Shown piece by piece: positions 62,060-64,000 of a stretch of 64,000 nucleotides of DNA. The stretch's first letter is position 1; each line of letters starts with the position of its first letter. The position numbers and the translations under genes were made by a program. Below the pieces are notes generated by a model, which saw only the letters and a list, made by a program, of their open reading frames with translations, had not been told where the DNA came from and did no database searches. Where the stretch lies: NCBI RefSeq assembly GCF_001050155.1, contig NZ_LFVY01000014.1, forward strand, positions 62,001 to 126,000, in the 5' to 3' direction. The DNA comes from Nitratireductor soli (GTDB lineage Bacteria; Pseudomonadota; Alphaproteobacteria; Rhizobiales; Rhizobiaceae).

Positions 62060-64000
62060 TTGGAACACCGGACACGCCTCATCGACGGCATCGCCGCACC
62101 CTATCTGCCCACGCCCTTCAGCGCATGGTTCGCCACGCGCGGATGGCAGCCGCGCGCCCATCAGCTGGAGCTTCTTGCCCGCACGCAGGCGGGACGTTCC
62201 GCCCTGCTGATCGCGCCGACGGGCGCCGGCAAGACGCTGGCCGGCTTCCTGCCGGCGCTCACCGACCTGGCCGACCGGCCGAAGCCAAGGCCCGGCGAGG
62301 CCCGGCGCGGCGTCCACACGCTGTACATCTCGCCGCTGAAGGCGCTCGCCGTCGATATCCAGCGCAATCTCGCCATGCCGGTCGCCGAGATGGGCCTGCC
62401 GGTCACCATCGAGACGCGCACCGGCGACACCCCATCCCACAAGCGCCAGCGCCAGAAATACGCGCCGCCCGACATTCTGCTGACGACGCCCGAACAGCTT
62501 GCCCTGCTGATCGCCTCGCCCGATGCCGACTGCTTCTTCTCCGATCTGCGCTTCGTCGTTCTCGACGAATTGCATTCGCTGGTGATCTCCAAGCGCGGCC
62601 ATCTCCTGTCGCTCGGCCTTGCCCGGCTGCGCGCACTGCGCCCGGCGCTGCAGGCGATCGGCCTGTCGGCGACCGTGGCCGAACCGGAGGCGCTGCGCCG
62701 CTGGCTGGTGCCGCAGAACCCGCCGGGTGCGATGGCCGACATCGTCACAGTCACCGGCGGCGCCAAGCCGGACATCACCATATTGGAAACGGAAGACCGG
62801 GTGCCCTGGGCCGGCCATTCGGCCCGCTATGCGATCCCCAAGGTCTATGAGGCGATCCGCGCCCATCGCACGACGCTTTTGTTCGTCAACACGCGCAGCC
62901 AGGCCGAACTTCTGTTTCGCGAGCTGTGGCGCATCAATGACGACAATCTGCCGATCGCGCTGCATCACGGCTCGCTCGATGTCGGCCAGCGGCGCAAGGT
63001 GGAAAAGGCGATGGAGACCAACAGCCTGAGGGCCATCGTCGCCACATCGACCCTCGATCTCGGCATCGACTGGGGCGATGTCGACCTCGTCGTCCATGTC
63101 GGCGCGCCGAAGGGGGCAAGCCGCCTTGCCCAGCGCATCGGCCGCTCTAACCACCGGATGGACGAGCCCAGCCGGGCGATCCTGGTGCCGGCCAACCGCT
63201 TCGAGGTGATGGAGTGCCGGGCCGCGCTGGAGGCGAATTATCTGGGCGCCCAGGACACGCCGCCGCTGGTCGACGGGGCGCTCGACGTGCTGGCACAGCA
63301 TGTGCTGGGCGCAGCCTGCGCCACGCCCTTCGATGCCGACCAGCTCTATGGCGAGATCGTCAGCGCGGCGCCCTATGCGGGGCTTGATCGGGAGACCTTC
63401 GACCGCATCGTCGATTTCGTCGCCACCGGCGGCTATGCGCTGAAAAGCTATGAGCGCTATGCGCGCATCCGCAAGACCAGGGACGGGATGTGGCGCGTCT
63501 CCAATCCGCGCATCGCCCAGCAATACCGCCTCAATGTCGGCACCATCGTCGAAGCACCGATGCTGAACATTCGCATGACGCGGCGCGGGCGCGGCGGCGC
63601 TTCGCGCGGCGGTCCGGTGCTCGGCAAGGTCGAGGAATACTTTCTCGAAACGCTGAGCCCGGGCGACACGTTTCTGTTCTCCGGCCGGGTGCTGCGTTTC
63701 GAGGGCATCCGCGAGAACGAGTGCTATGTCTCCACCGGCACGGGCGAGGACGCGATGGTGCCGTCCTATGCCGGCGGCAAATTTCCGCTCTCCACCTATC
63801 TGGCCAGCGAGGTGCGCGCCATGCTCGCCGACCCGAAGCGCTGGAAGAGGCTGCCGCCCCAGGTGGCCGAATGGCTGGCGCTGCAGCGCGACAAATCGGT
63901 TTTGCCGCGCCGCGAGGATCTGCTGGTGGAGACATTTCCACGCAGCAGCAGGCATTACATGGTGCTCTACCCGTTCGAAGGACGGTTGGCGCACCAGACG
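62060..64000 (+). CDS. Lhr-type DEXH-box helicase (ligase-associated), 3' truncated by window edge
   Basis: The frame is open from a TTG at 62060 (in-frame stop at 62051) to the window end. Superfamily 2 motifs are all present: Walker A APTGAGKTLAGFLPAL, DExH box VLDELHSLV, SAT motif GLSATVAEPE, TSTLDLGIDWGDVDLV (IV/V region) and motif VI QRIGRSNHR. The protein is the Lhr-like ligase-associated DNA damage response helicase that pairs with the ligase and exonuclease upstream. The remaining C-terminal part and the MPE metallophosphoesterase are expected beyond 64000. No ATG gives the full N-terminus, so TTG is used. Confidence 0.93.
   Translation, partial: MEHRTRLIDGIAAPYLPTPFSAWFATRGWQPRAHQLELLARTQAGRSALLIAPTGAGKTLAGFLPALTDLADRPKPRPGEARRGVHTLYISPLKALAVDIQRNLAMPVAEMGLPVTIETRTGDTPSHKRQRQKYAPPDILLTTPEQLALLIASPDADCFFSDLRFVVLDELHSLVISKRGHLLSLGLARLRALRPALQAIGLSATVAEPEALRRWLVPQNPPGAMADIVTVTGGAKPDITILETEDRVPWAGHSARYAIPKVYEAIRAHRTTLLFVNTRSQAELLFRELWRINDDNLPIALHHGSLDVGQRRKVEKAMETNSLRAIVATSTLDLGIDWGDVDLVVHVGAPKGASRLAQRIGRSNHRMDEPSRAILVPANRFEVMECRAALEANYLGAQDTPPLVDGALDVLAQHVLGAACATPFDADQLYGEIVSAAPYAGLDRETFDRIVDFVATGGYALKSYERYARIRKTRDGMWRVSNPRIAQQYRLNVGTIVEAPMLNIRMTRRGRGGASRGGPVLGKVEEYFLETLSPGDTFLFSGRVLRFEGIRENECYVSTGTGEDAMVPSYAGGKFPLSTYLASEVRAMLADPKRWKRLPPQVAEWLALQRDKSVLPRREDLLVETFPRSSRHYMVLYPFEGRLAHQT

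Overview
The window is a contiguous stretch of high-GC, gene-dense chromosome from an alphaproteobacterium of the order Hyphomicrobiales (Rhizobiales), most like the Mesorhizobium/Phyllobacteriaceae group. This placement is inferred from gcrA with GANTC sites in its upstream region, a SAM-II riboswitch in front of metZ, a class I lysyl-tRNA synthetase, an ActS/ActR (RegB/RegA) redox two-component pair, a long tandem-type dCTP deaminase, and RIME-like mosaic intergenic repeats. I see no phage, transposase, CRISPR array or rRNA operon. One tRNA, tRNA-Gly(CCC), is present.

Layout. 1-8.7 kb: the 3' part of a transporter-like hybrid sensor kinase with a convergent LuxR-type response regulator, small envelope proteins, pyrD, a MATE exporter, tRNA-Gly and a bacterial voltage-gated sodium channel. 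8.7-16.7 kb: dcd, the SAM-II/metZ unit, a CDP-alcohol phosphatidyltransferase, apaG, the argD-argF-hslO operon and gcrA. 16.9-25.8 kb: phoR-phoU, ppk2, a membrane glycosyltransferase with a type-II-secretion-ATPase-like N-terminus, a LuxR regulator with two HTH modules, a periplasmic binding protein, a sterol-desaturase-type hydroxylase and a TerB-like protein. 25.9-31.3 kb: lysK, an SNase-like exported protein with a LexA/CI-type repressor, and actS-actR. 31.3-37.6 kb: a YnjBCD-like ABC importer with hrpB.

37.7-52.1 kb holds a nearly complete C-P lyase locus for phosphonate use. It has a rightward arm phnGHIJKL plus a hexapeptide acyltransferase, and a convergent leftward arm phnC-phnD-phnE-phnE-DUF1045-phnM-phnN. 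The two arms are separated by a bacterioferritin pair (bfd-bfr). phnF is divergent from phnG. The phnF/phnG gap carries a consensus-like promoter, a perfect PhnF-type dyad and a PHO-box-like direct repeat. A second PHO-box-like site lies upstream of phnC. Import (PhnCDEE), activation (PhnGHI with ATP), C-P cleavage (PhnJ), nucleotide processing (PhnM, PhnN) and control (PhnF, PhoB) are therefore all encoded. PhnP is not in the window; the 2H-phosphoesterase DUF1045 is a candidate for that step.

52.1-64 kb: a LysR/MFS divergent pair, a nitronate monooxygenase, a class I/II aminotransferase, a membrane protein of unknown role, and the DNA-damage ligase cluster (ATP-dependent ligase and MBL exonuclease on one strand, Lhr-type helicase on the other, running off the window) with a TPR-methyltransferase between them.

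The intergenic gaps contain several families of palindromic repeats. The most notable is a roughly 95-base mosaic of three hairpins whose end repeatedly abuts or supplies the stop codon of the neighbouring gene.
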